This document shows positions 16,307-24,273 of a stretch of 64,000 bases of DNA, piece after piece. This DNA comes from Ruania zhangjianzhongii (GTDB lineage Bacteria > Actinomycetota > Actinomycetes > Actinomycetales > Beutenbergiaceae), in assembly GCF_008000995.1 (NCBI RefSeq), contig NZ_CP042828.1, forward strand, positions 620,001-684,000, given 5' to 3'. The notes under the pieces were generated by a model. It was not told where the DNA came from and did no database searches. It was given only the letters and a program-made list of their open reading frames with translations. The translations under genes were made by a program, and so were the position numbers. How positions within the stretch are numbered: the first letter of the stretch is position 1; each line of letters starts with the position of its first letter.

Positions 16307-16703
16307 GTCCGGCTCGTCGGGCGACCTAGATCGCGCGCTGCTGCGCGTGCGACGGCGGGTCGACCCCAAGGCGGCCCTGAGCCACGAGACGGCCCTGGAC
16401 ATATACGACGTCAGTGACCTCATCCCCGATCGCTACCACGTGACGGTGCCACAGGCTCGACGAATCCGCCGTGCCGACAACGCCGCGTACGTAGTACACG
16501 AGGGGGTCCTTGCCCCCGGTCAGGTCACTTGGTGGGAGCAGATGAGGGTTGTCACACTAGCCGCGGCGATCGAGCAGTGCTTGGGATTCGGCACGCCGGC
16601 CTACCTGCTGCGTCAGGCGATCGGGCGCGGCGCCGCTAAGGGATGGCTACGGCACGCAGACCGTGCGCGACTGGCCGAGAGGATGGAGCGCGAGCGGGGA
16701 TGA
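16266..16703 (+). pseudogene. Truncated second AbiEi antitoxin (C-terminal domain only)
   Basis: An open frame that overlaps the 3' end of abiEii and encodes the AbiEi C-terminal region: LSHETALDIYDVSDLIPDRY, HVTVPQARRIRRADNAAYVV, then RVVTLAAAIEQCLGFGTPAY and LLRQAIGRGAAKGWL. The winged-helix N-terminus is missing. GTG 16266 could start a 145-residue product, so expression is not excluded. I infer a remnant of another AbiE system fused downstream of the intact pair. Confidence 0.7.
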
Positions 16704-16733
16704 CGATCGTCCGGCTCGCCTTCTCGCCCAAGC

Positions 16734-16769
16734 CATTATCAGGAGCGGCAAATGCCGCACCTGATAATG
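16734..16769. repeat. 36-bp near-perfect inverted repeat between convergent genes
   Basis: Left arm CATTATCAGGAGCGGC (16734-16749), loop AAAT, right arm GCCGCACCTGATAATG (16754-16769); only one A/A mismatch. It is AT-richer at its ends than the neighbourhood. It lies between the AbiEi fragment and the convergent excisionase, so a bidirectional terminator is possible, but the composition also resembles a recombinase or element-end site. Confidence 0.8.
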
Positions 16770-16855
16770 AGTACCGCCGACGGCGCATCTGTCGGGAGCC
16801 GCGGCAGGGCGACGCAAGATTCATGGGCGCGCGTTGACCTTGAGTCCGGGCTCAG

Positions 16856-17149
16856 TCAGCGCGCCGACCGACGGGTGGACCACTGCTGCCACGTCTCGCC
16901 AGGGCGGCGACCGGAGGGAGCGCGATCCTTCGAAGCCGGTATCGCGGCGTCCCAGCTTCTGCTCAGTCTGCTGACAGGCCGCCCGGCTCGTGCGACCTCG
17001 CCGGTCGCGACGCGGATGAGTCGGCCGAACCGGACCGCGCGCATCTCTCCTCGCGCGATCAATCTGCGCACCGTGTCCGGTGAGCAGCTCAGAGCTTCTG
17101 CCACCTCGGGAACGGTCAGGTACGGCGTGATCGGGGTCGTGTCAGACAT
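16856..17149 (-). CDS. xis: Helix-turn-helix excisionase-family DNA-binding protein
   Basis: 97 residues from ATG 17149. The MerR-like excisionase domain is clear: PYLTVPEVAEALSCSPDTVR, then RLIARGEMRAVRFGRLIRVA, the usual helix-turn-helix plus wing of Xis/SinR-type proteins. The C-terminal 40 residues are basic and probably disordered. In a tRNA-integrated element with a tyrosine integrase it should direct excision. It is separated from int by the toxin-antitoxin cargo, an unusual order, since int and xis are more often adjacent. Confidence 0.85.
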   Translation of the reverse strand: MSDTTPITPYLTVPEVAEALSCSPDTVRRLIARGEMRAVRFGRLIRVATGEVARAGRPVSRLSRSWDAAIPASKDRAPSGRRPGETWQQWSTRRSAR

Positions 17150-17300
17150 GCGGGCTCCTTCCGATACCTGACCACGTGCGCAGCCTGGACCGACGATCGA
17201 GACCGATAGCGCTGGGCCCTCGATGTGCAGCGGGCGCTACGTCCCGGTTCGATCTACCGGCGCCCCGCGGCGACGAACGCCATCCGTCCGCCGTGCGGGC

Positions 17301-17963
17301 TCAGGGAGTTCGCACCTCGATGACCACTCGGTACGGGTCCGTCTCGGTGTGAGTGCGGATCCTGGCGTCGCTGCTCGTGAAACCGACGTAGAGGCCGTGG
17401 CCGCCACCGCTGCCCTCGAAGTAGCGCACATCCGCAATCGGTCCCCCAGTCGCCTTCGGCGCATAGACGTCACTGCCCAGGTCTCGACCGGGCTTCCAAC
17501 TCACACCCACGATCGAGAACGACGCAATCGCCTCGCCATCGAAGTCCAGCTCCTCCCCGGTCGCGGGCTGACGCGCGCTCTCGGTCGGTTCAACCCACAC
17601 GCCGGGCCCCCGTGTGGTTGACCGGTCTGGATCGCTGTACTCCAGCGTCAGCCGATCGGTGCTCTCGTCCACTGCCTCGAGTTCAATCGCGGTCAGAATC
17701 AACCCATTACTCATCTGGCACTGGATCAGACCGTGGTAATCGGCCGCGCGGTGGAACACGTCCGGGTCGAACTCTTCACTGGCAGGCCCCAGCGCACCGA
17801 TGTACTCCGCATCATCGTCCGACGAGGACTGGCCAACATCGCTGGTGTTGTTCTGAGATGTCGGGGATGGCTCGGGAGGTGTCGGATCGGTATCAGCAGG
17901 TGTGCAACCGGATACCAGTAGCAACGCCCCACAGGCGGCGGCCACGAACCTCGCACGCCACAC
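17301..17963 (-). CDS. Lipoprotein with AMIN-like C-terminal domain
   Basis: 220 residues from GTG 17963, behind GGAGGTG. Signal peptide VWRARFVAAACGALLLVSGC with the lipobox VSGC, then a Thr/Pro/Ser/Asp-rich linker of about 45 residues. The C-terminal 120 residues have the pattern of AMIN-like domains of actinobacterial lipoproteins: VRYFEGSGGGHGLYVGF, then RTHTETDPYRVVIEVRTP. Such domains may bind cell-wall or surface polymers. Its role in the element is unknown; surface exclusion or mating-pair effects are possible but unsupported. Confidence 0.7.
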   Translation of the reverse strand: MWRARFVAAACGALLLVSGCTPADTDPTPPEPSPTSQNNTSDVGQSSSDDDAEYIGALGPASEEFDPDVFHRAADYHGLIQCQMSNGLILTAIELEAVDESTDRLTLEYSDPDRSTTRGPGVWVEPTESARQPATGEELDFDGEAIASFSIVGVSWKPGRDLGSDVYAPKATGGPIADVRYFEGSGGGHGLYVGFTSSDARIRTHTETDPYRVVIEVRTP

Positions 17964-18172
17964 GCGAGCACCTCCATCCGTTCCCTCATCGGTTCGGCAA
18001 TACGCAACCAAGCCCCACGTTCTGCTACGACGATACGACGACCTATGCCACCTCCGACTCCGATTCGTCCACCGGATCACACGACCAGAATTCGCCCTCA
18101 TGCACCAGTGGACAGCCTGAAGCCATTCGCGACTCGCAGACGGACTAGCACACTGATACCGCGCTCAGCTGT

Positions 18173-21100
18173 CTAGCCGAGACCCGGCCCAGCACCGTCA
18201 CCAAGGACGTTGAGGTGCTGATGGATCGGGTCGAGAAGGTCAATCGGCCCGCCCTGCAGCGACGCGAGGCTGACCTCCGTCTGCTCCAACGCCTGCTCCC
18301 GCTCCGCCTGCCGAAGCCGCTCGACCTCAGCGGCGCTCGGCGACTCGTTCCCAGCGCCGAGCCTGGCAAGCGCCGCCTCAGCGGCCGCCCTCGCGCGCCC
18401 CATCGGGCTGTCCGTAGAAACCTGCCGTCCGAGGGGCGAGTCTGTGTCGATCGCGTAGCGGTCGCGGTAGGCGATGATCTGGCGGACCTGCTGTTCCCAC
18501 ACGAGGCGATCGGGGGAGTCGGCGTCCGGCGCAGCTGGGAGCGCCGCCGCCCACACGGGCGGGCGCTCGGCGGTTCGCAGAGTGAGCTCGTCGAGGCGAT
18601 CGCTGATCCGTCGCGCTTGTGCGCGCAGCCAGTCGGCCACCGCCGGATCTTCCGTGGGTCGGGGCTCATGCCCGACGGCGTCGCGTCCGTTGGCAGGTCG
18701 GCTCTCCTCTGGCGGTGGTGGGCCGATCCAAGCAGGAAGGCGGTTCCGTCCGCCCGCGATGACAGGTTCGTCGACCTGCCAGGCGAGCAGCGCGGCGGGC
18801 GAGCGTGCGCCGACCATGCTCTCGAGGTGCCCGGCCAACAGCTCCGCCAGCTCGGCGCCCGTTCGCTGGTGCCGGTAGAGCAGCCCGGCCAGGTGCGGCC
18901 AGGCGTCGTCGTCCAGGATCCGGCCGGCGTCCTCGGGTGGGAAGGCGGCGCGGATCGCGTCGCCCATGCTCGCGACGGCGGCGGGATCGAGCGCGGTCGC
19001 GTACGCGTCCTCGTAGGCGGGCACGAGGGTGGCGAGCGAGGCCGCTGCTTCGCGCTCGCCTACCACCGCGGTCAGGGCTGCGGCGTCGTTGGAGTCGCCT
19101 CGTGCGAGAACGCCTTCCAGGACCTCGCGGGCTGCGGCGTCGGGGCGTGGCTGGTGGTGCAGCGAGACGTCGAGGAGTTCCTCGGTGACGACGTACAGGT
19201 GGTTGCTGGACCGGCCGCGGGTGATGCCCGTGTAGAGGTGCTCGCGGGCCATCGACCCATCGACGAGCACCCGGGCGATGTCGACGGTCATGCCCTGGCA
19301 GCGGTGCACCGTGGTGGCGTAGCCGAGCTGTACGTGCTCGCGCACGTAGGCGTCGGGAAGCACGGTGCGGGTGCGGTGCTCGCGGTGCTGCACGGCGAGT
19401 GCGCCGTCGTCGCGGATGCCGGTGACGGTCCAGAGGTCGCCGTTCTTGACGTAGTCGGTGCTGCCGTGACGCAACAGCCGGTCGTTGTGGCGGGTCACGA
19501 CGACGTCGCCGACCCCGGCGGTCGTGCCGTCGGCGAGCGGGACGCCGTCGGCGGCAACCTCCTGGCCGGCCACACGATGAAGGCGAGCGCGCTCGTTGAG
19601 GTAAGTGACGTCGTCGTTTGTGGCGGCGACCATGACCGAGGTGCGGCCCTGCGCGATGTCGCCGACCCAGGCGGCGTGCAGGTCCTCGAGCGCGGCTTCG
19701 CGAGTGCCGGAGCGGACGCGGCCGTGGTCGACGTAGAAGTCGAGGCCCGCGCTGCGGCCATCGCGGACGAGGAGGCCAGCGGCATCCTCGCCGGGGGTGG
19801 TGAAGCGGTGGACGTCGCGGAGCTCGGCGGCGCCGACCGTGCTGGCAATGAGCCGCAGCGCACCACCGGCTCCCACGGCGCCGAGCTGGCTCGGGTCGCC
19901 GAGCAGCCGGACCGACGCACCCGCGCCCTGGGCGATGCGGAGCACACGCTGCAACTCGAGCGTGCCGGCCATCCCGGCCTCGTCGACCAGCAGCACGGTG
20001 CGCCCGTCGACCCGCAGGTGCTCCGGGATCGAGCCGCCGCGATCCCGGCCGGCGATGAACCTGTGCAGCGTCTCGGCAGGGACGCCGCGGTCGTCACCGC
20101 GCACCTGCGCCGCCACGGCCGACGGCCCCAGCGCCACGACCTTCCCACCCGCGCCGGTGACGGCCGCGACGAAGGCTCGCATCGCCGTCGTCTTCCCTGC
20201 GCCGGCCGGACCGATGCCGACGACGAGCTGCTCGCCACTGCACGCGAACTGTCGCGCCATCGCGATCTGGTGGGCGTCCATGCGGCGTCGCGAATCGATC
20301 TGGACGTCGGCGACTGCGGATTCGAAGACGCCTCCACGCACGCTGAAGCCACCACGGGATTGTGCTGCGTGGAGGAGGTCCGCCTCGGCGTCGAGCACCT
20401 GCTGGGAGGTGTACGCCGTCGTCCCGTGCTGCGAGTAGATCGACATCCCGTCGGCGCGGGTCAACGCCGCCGGTGTGGGGACGGGATCCGCCGGGGTGAG
20501 CCGGAGCGAGGCGTCCAAGGTCGCTGCCGCGACGGCCTGCGCGGCCTCGGTGACCGACCATGCCCCTTCCTGGACGGCCGGCAGGGGGCGGACCACGCGC
20601 GTCGCCTCGGCGAGGACGTGGAATGCGGTCCAGGTGGCGCGCCGCTCGCCGAGCAGCACGAGCACCCGGTCGACGGCGTCGCGTGTGACCGCGCCGTCGT
20701 CGAGCAGCAGGGCGGGCTGGCTAGGCCGGCGATGCAGGACCGCTGCGAGCCGTCGGTGGACTGCGTCGGTCGAGCCGAGCATTTCGACGGCGCGGGCTCG
20801 CCAGTCGAGAACGCGTTCCGTGAGCGGTCGGCCGGGTTCTTTGCCGGTGCGGGTAGCCAGCGTGGCGGCCTGGGCGAGGCGGTACTGCTCGCTGCGGGGT
20901 GGCTCGTGACCGTGTCTTGCTCGGTACTCGGCGACCATCTCCTCATACGACGCGGTGATCGCTGCACGTCGCTGTGAGAACAGGGCGACGAGGTCGGCTC
21001 CGATGCCGTCGATCTCGCGAACGGGGACCTTGCGACCGGGCCGAGGCGTGGGCATGAACTGCACCCCGAGCCGTTGCACGAGCTGCTCCTCGACGAGCGC

Positions 21101-21946
21101 GTTGTACCTCTCTGAGGCGGCCACCTTCAGGCGAAACAGCACGCGGGCGTCGAGGCTGCGCCACTTGCCGTCGACGCCGAGGACCTTCGACGAAACGGTG
21201 ACGTGGGTGTGCAGATTCGGGTCGCTGGCGCGTGAGTCGAGATGGTCGAACGCGGCCGCGGTCAGACCGCTCGTGTCGATCTGCTTCAGCCCGCCATGAC
21301 CGGTGCGGGTGACGGCGGCTTCATGCTCGATCCAGGCGAGGGTCTGCTGCCACGCCTCCGCGTGCGCCTGGCTGATCTGCTCGCGCACGTTGTCGTCGGC
21401 CAGCGCCCACAGCACAGATACCGACTTGGCGGGCGTGAAGACGAGATCGAAGCCGGAGACCCCCTCCCGATCGGCGGGCGAGCGGTGTGCGAGGAAGCGG
21501 GCGACTTCTGACTCTGACGGCTCGGCGCCGTCGAGGCTCTGGCGCACCATCCCGGTGGCGACCTGCCACCGGATGCGCTCGCGCTCAGCACCGGCACGAG
21601 GCGCACGATCGTGCTCAGTGGCGAACGCCGAGAACGCCTGGTCGAGCGCGACGATGAAGGGGTTGCCCTCCGGCTCCCGACGGCGCAGGAACGGCCTGCC
21701 GAGCATATGGGCCTCGTCGTTAGGATGCGCGCCGAACCCGAACAGGCTCCGCATCTGCGCCACGTCGACCTGCCCCGCGACCTGCATCGCCCGCGTGCCA
21801 CTCCCGACCCACCGCCCGGGCGGGTTGCCGTGCGCGTTGTAGTAGTCGGTAAGCGACAGCCCGCGGCGCACCTCATCGCCGCTCGCTACCTGCCGAGTCA
21901 GGTACTCGTACCCGGTCCCGGCATGCAGCGCATGGAGCGTCATCAT
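18173..21946 (-). CDS. MobF-family conjugative relaxase with C-terminal helicase
   Basis: 1257 residues from ATG 21946 (MMTLHALHAGTGYEYL), behind GGAGTAGGC. Nicks and unwinds DNA at the transfer origin. The N-terminal TrwC/HUH relaxase domain (about 1-330) has candidate catalytic tyrosines in GYEYLTRQ and DYYNAHG, and the metal-binding HUH block DHLDSRASDPNLHTHVTV. A RecD/TraI-type superfamily 1 helicase follows: Walker A GIGPAGAGKTTAMR, Walker B VLLVDEAGMAG, motif III GDPSQLGAVGAGG, and C-terminal QLGYATTVHRCQGMTVD. The C-terminal 200 residues are Ala/Glu-rich and probably disordered. No VirD4/TraG coupling protein is near. Confidence 0.93.
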   Translation of the reverse strand: MMTLHALHAGTGYEYLTRQVASGDEVRRGLSLTDYYNAHGNPPGRWVGSGTRAMQVAGQVDVAQMRSLFGFGAHPNDEAHMLGRPFLRRREPEGNPFIVALDQAFSAFATEHDRAPRAGAERERIRWQVATGMVRQSLDGAEPSESEVARFLAHRSPADREGVSGFDLVFTPAKSVSVLWALADDNVREQISQAHAEAWQQTLAWIEHEAAVTRTGHGGLKQIDTSGLTAAAFDHLDSRASDPNLHTHVTVSSKVLGVDGKWRSLDARVLFRLKVAASERYNALVEEQLVQRLGVQFMPTPRPGRKVPVREIDGIGADLVALFSQRRAAITASYEEMVAEYRARHGHEPPRSEQYRLAQAATLATRTGKEPGRPLTERVLDWRARAVEMLGSTDAVHRRLAAVLHRRPSQPALLLDDGAVTRDAVDRVLVLLGERRATWTAFHVLAEATRVVRPLPAVQEGAWSVTEAAQAVAAATLDASLRLTPADPVPTPAALTRADGMSIYSQHGTTAYTSQQVLDAEADLLHAAQSRGGFSVRGGVFESAVADVQIDSRRRMDAHQIAMARQFACSGEQLVVGIGPAGAGKTTAMRAFVAAVTGAGGKVVALGPSAVAAQVRGDDRGVPAETLHRFIAGRDRGGSIPEHLRVDGRTVLLVDEAGMAGTLELQRVLRIAQGAGASVRLLGDPSQLGAVGAGGALRLIASTVGAAELRDVHRFTTPGEDAAGLLVRDGRSAGLDFYVDHGRVRSGTREAALEDLHAAWVGDIAQGRTSVMVAATNDDVTYLNERARLHRVAGQEVAADGVPLADGTTAGVGDVVVTRHNDRLLRHGSTDYVKNGDLWTVTGIRDDGALAVQHREHRTRTVLPDAYVREHVQLGYATTVHRCQGMTVDIARVLVDGSMAREHLYTGITRGRSSNHLYVVTEELLDVSLHHQPRPDAAAREVLEGVLARGDSNDAAALTAVVGEREAAASLATLVPAYEDAYATALDPAAVASMGDAIRAAFPPEDAGRILDDDAWPHLAGLLYRHQRTGAELAELLAGHLESMVGARSPAALLAWQVDEPVIAGGRNRLPAWIGPPPPEESRPANGRDAVGHEPRPTEDPAVADWLRAQARRISDRLDELTLRTAERPPVWAAALPAAPDADSPDRLVWEQQVRQIIAYRDRYAIDTDSPLGRQVSTDSPMGRARAAAEAALARLGAGNESPSAAEVERLRQAEREQALEQTEVSLASLQGGPIDLLDPIHQHLNVLGDGAGPGLG

Positions 21947-22043
21947 GCCTACTCCACGCGCACCCGCGCGACGAGGCGCTGGTACCAATACCGCGCCACT
22001 CACCCGTGGTGCACCAGGTGTGTGACTCTCGGAGGCCTGGCTC

Positions 22044-22240
22044 TTGAGGGATCCGGCCGTGCGGCGGTGGCGACCTGAGGATTTCGAGGCACAGCGTCAG
22101 TACATGCCGGCGATGTGTGGATGGGTCAGGTTGTTGACCGCTGCCCACGGAATACCGGAGCACCTGCGGATCGCGATCATGCTGGCATCTGCGCCCTGGT
22201 CTCCACGCCGGCCAGGGCTGTTGGTTGCCTATCGCTCGCC
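22044..22240 (+). pseudogene. Possible small integrase remnant
   Basis: One frame reads IPEHLRIAIMLAS, close to the integrase segment MPAHLRIAIPLAS that precedes the catalytic Arg. Nothing else convincing surrounds it. It lies just upstream of the relaxase start, where an oriT would also be expected; I see no clear one. Confidence 0.3.
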
Positions 22241-23266
22241 TAGCGACCCCACCTCATCGGAACCTCGCTTGCCACGATGGTCGGCGTCGCGATGTCGGCC
22301 GACTGGCAAAGAGCGCGGAGGGTCTCGCTGATGGTATCGAAATACGGGGTGGGGCCTACGGTCACACCGGTGACGGGCAACCGTCGAATGTCCTTGTCGT
22401 CGTTCATGGCGAAGTATCTGCTGGTGACCCTGTCATCCGCTGCGAGTCTCATGTACCGGATAGGCAGCTCGTCGTTAGCCCGGTACTGAACCAGTTGGTC
22501 GGGTCGAGCCGCCGTCACGATCGCTCGCGCTTCGCGTTCGGCGTGGAACCCCTCCGGCTTCATCAGCGCTGAGGCGATCAGGATCGCGCTGGCGAGGTCC
22601 GTGTCGATGCGGGCACGCGCCTCGCTCGCGGAGTCGCTCATCGCTGCTTCTTCCTCCGAACCATCCGGAGCTGCCGTGGCCCTTGCGAGGTCGTCGTCGA
22701 CTTCCTGGCGACCGCCAACGTTCCTCGCCCGAGCCCACCTGATCAGGTCGGTGACCAGCCGCTGCTTGTTCGCGTGGGTGTAGGCGACGGTGTACCACCG
22801 CTCCACCCGCGAGTTGCGACCGAACGTACTCCCTAACGAAGTCGTCTGGCCCTGCTCTCGGTTGGAGCAACGACTCGAAGCGCGATGCAGGTGTCGATGT
22901 GGAGTGCGTAGCCAGAACGCGGCCCGCAGTACAGGCGCCACTGCGCCGCGTCGTCATCCTCGAGCGAAGCACAGAGCACGAACACTTGGGACTGTCGTCC
23001 GGGTGGACCGTCCGCGGGTCGGAGATGCGCACGAGTTCGTCGAGCAATTTGTCTCCCGGGTCGCGGTCCGATTCTTCGCGGATCCGGCCGTGAATGAACC
23101 GCCGGCCCTCGGCCACTTCCGACAGGTCGTTGAGGCTCGTTGTCGCGCTGGCCCACATCGCCCGGTCGTTCATAATCCCAACCAGTCCTGTGGCGGATGC
23201 ATAGTGATAGACAGTGCTGCCGGTCGGGACGGCAGGCGGTGTCCACGGGGCGGTTCTCGGGTCCAT
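22240..23266 (-). pseudogene. DUF2971 family gene broken by two frameshifts
   Basis: Read across three frames the segment gives one DUF2971-type protein. It begins at ATG 23266 (MDPRTAPW), then VYHYASATGLVGIMNDRAMW and ATTSLNDLSEVAEG; the frame shifts before SQVFVLCASLEDDDAAQWRL and YCGPRSGYALHID, and shifts again before VERWYTVAYTHANKQRLVTD and KPEGFHAEREARAIV, to PIRYMRLAADDRV and VTGVTVGPTPYFDTI. DUF2971 proteins are often found in defence islands, but their activity is unknown. The order of motifs is normal, so the breaks are either recent mutations or sequencing errors. Confidence 0.82.
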
Positions 23267-23454
23267 GGCCTGACGATCTAGGCCGCTGCAAGGGCGTTGA
23301 TGACATCGTCTCCGAGTGCGTTTGACGCAATGCATCAGATCTGCGGCAGTCACGAGGCGTTCGACGACGACGGCGAACAGCCGTCCAAGGCGCATCTACG
23401 CATCGCCAGGGACTCAACTCGCACCAATTGGCGCAGTCTCATGGAACTGAACGG

Positions 23455-24273
23455 TCACTCTGCGGTCTGGCCGGTGGACTCCTCCATGACGGCCCCGGGC
23501 GCCTCGCCGACCAAGTCTGCGACCAGGTCGAAGACACGCCGACATCGGTTAACCGCGGCTTGCAGTTCAAGGAGAAGCACATCGCTAGACGCGAACGCAT
23601 CGGCATCTGCCAGGTCGTTGGCACCGTCGGCGCTCGGCTCGCTTGCGGCTGGGTGCGGGGGACCGCTACTGGACGATTCCTCAGGTTCTTCGACACCATC
23701 AAGGTGCGAGATGGCCAAGTTGGTACGTGGAACGGGCTCGGCCTGAAGCCGGAGGCGGCGCTCGAGGCGCTGGAGCGCCTGGACCGCCCGGTCCTCTTCG
23801 GTTTGGGCCGTTGCTAGCGCAGAGATAACCCACGCGTCTTCGCGGGCGGAGGCTTCGCGGGCTGCGACAGCCACGCCGAACCGAATGAGCTGGCCAACTT
23901 CGCGGTCGATATCGCTCATGGCCCGCAGCAATGGGTATGTCGTCAATGCCTCCGTCGGGGGTGAGTCGTCGGTGAACGCGCGGTAGAACGCCCAGGGCTC
24001 CGGGTCTGGATCTAGCCGAGCGATGGCCCGGAGGATCGGCCGCAGGTATGCGTACGGCTCGCTGTCGAAGACTGCACCCCGCTTTCGTTCCCATAGCATC
24101 AGAACCACATTCCGGGTGGTCGTGGCCAGTTCGGCATCGTTCGGGTCCGCTTCGCACTGCGATATGAGATCCGCCAGGTGATGTGACATCCAGCGGCCGA
24201 CAACGTCACTGCGGTCGAGTGCGTCCGCGAGGTCCCGTCCGAGCTGAAGTACCGGGTCGTTGTCAGAACTCAT
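23455..24273 (-). CDS. Accessory protein of the STAND NTPase locus, unknown family
   Basis: 272 residues from ATG 24273, overlapping the 3' end of the giant gene by 11 bases, so the two are cotranscribed and probably coupled. Almost entirely helical: an N-terminal RDLADALDRSDVVGRWMSHH, a WERKRGAVFDSEPYAYLRPI segment, a possible coiled coil around TEEDRAVQALQRLERRLRLQ, a Ser/Pro/Glu-rich linker, and a last helix LLELQAAVNRCRRVFDLVAD. No catalytic motif, signal peptide or membrane segment. I do not recognize it. By position it is either a regulator or a second effector of the nuclease-STAND protein. Confidence 0.65.
   Translation of the reverse strand: MSSDNDPVLQLGRDLADALDRSDVVGRWMSHHLADLISQCEADPNDAELATTTRNVVLMLWERKRGAVFDSEPYAYLRPILRAIARLDPDPEPWAFYRAFTDDSPPTEALTTYPLLRAMSDIDREVGQLIRFGVAVAAREASAREDAWVISALATAQTEEDRAVQALQRLERRLRLQAEPVPRTNLAISHLDGVEEPEESSSSGPPHPAASEPSADGANDLADADAFASSDVLLLELQAAVNRCRRVFDLVADLVGEAPGAVMEESTGQTAE

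Noticed and set aside
18215-20977. 920-codon open frame antisense to the relaxase gene
   Set aside because: It mirrors the conserved relaxase-helicase in a GC-rich frame, has no domain and no sensible start region. It is a shadow of the real gene.
21950-22080. oriT of the mobilizable element
   Set aside because: Expected next to the relaxase gene, but I could not identify a convincing inverted repeat with a nick site.
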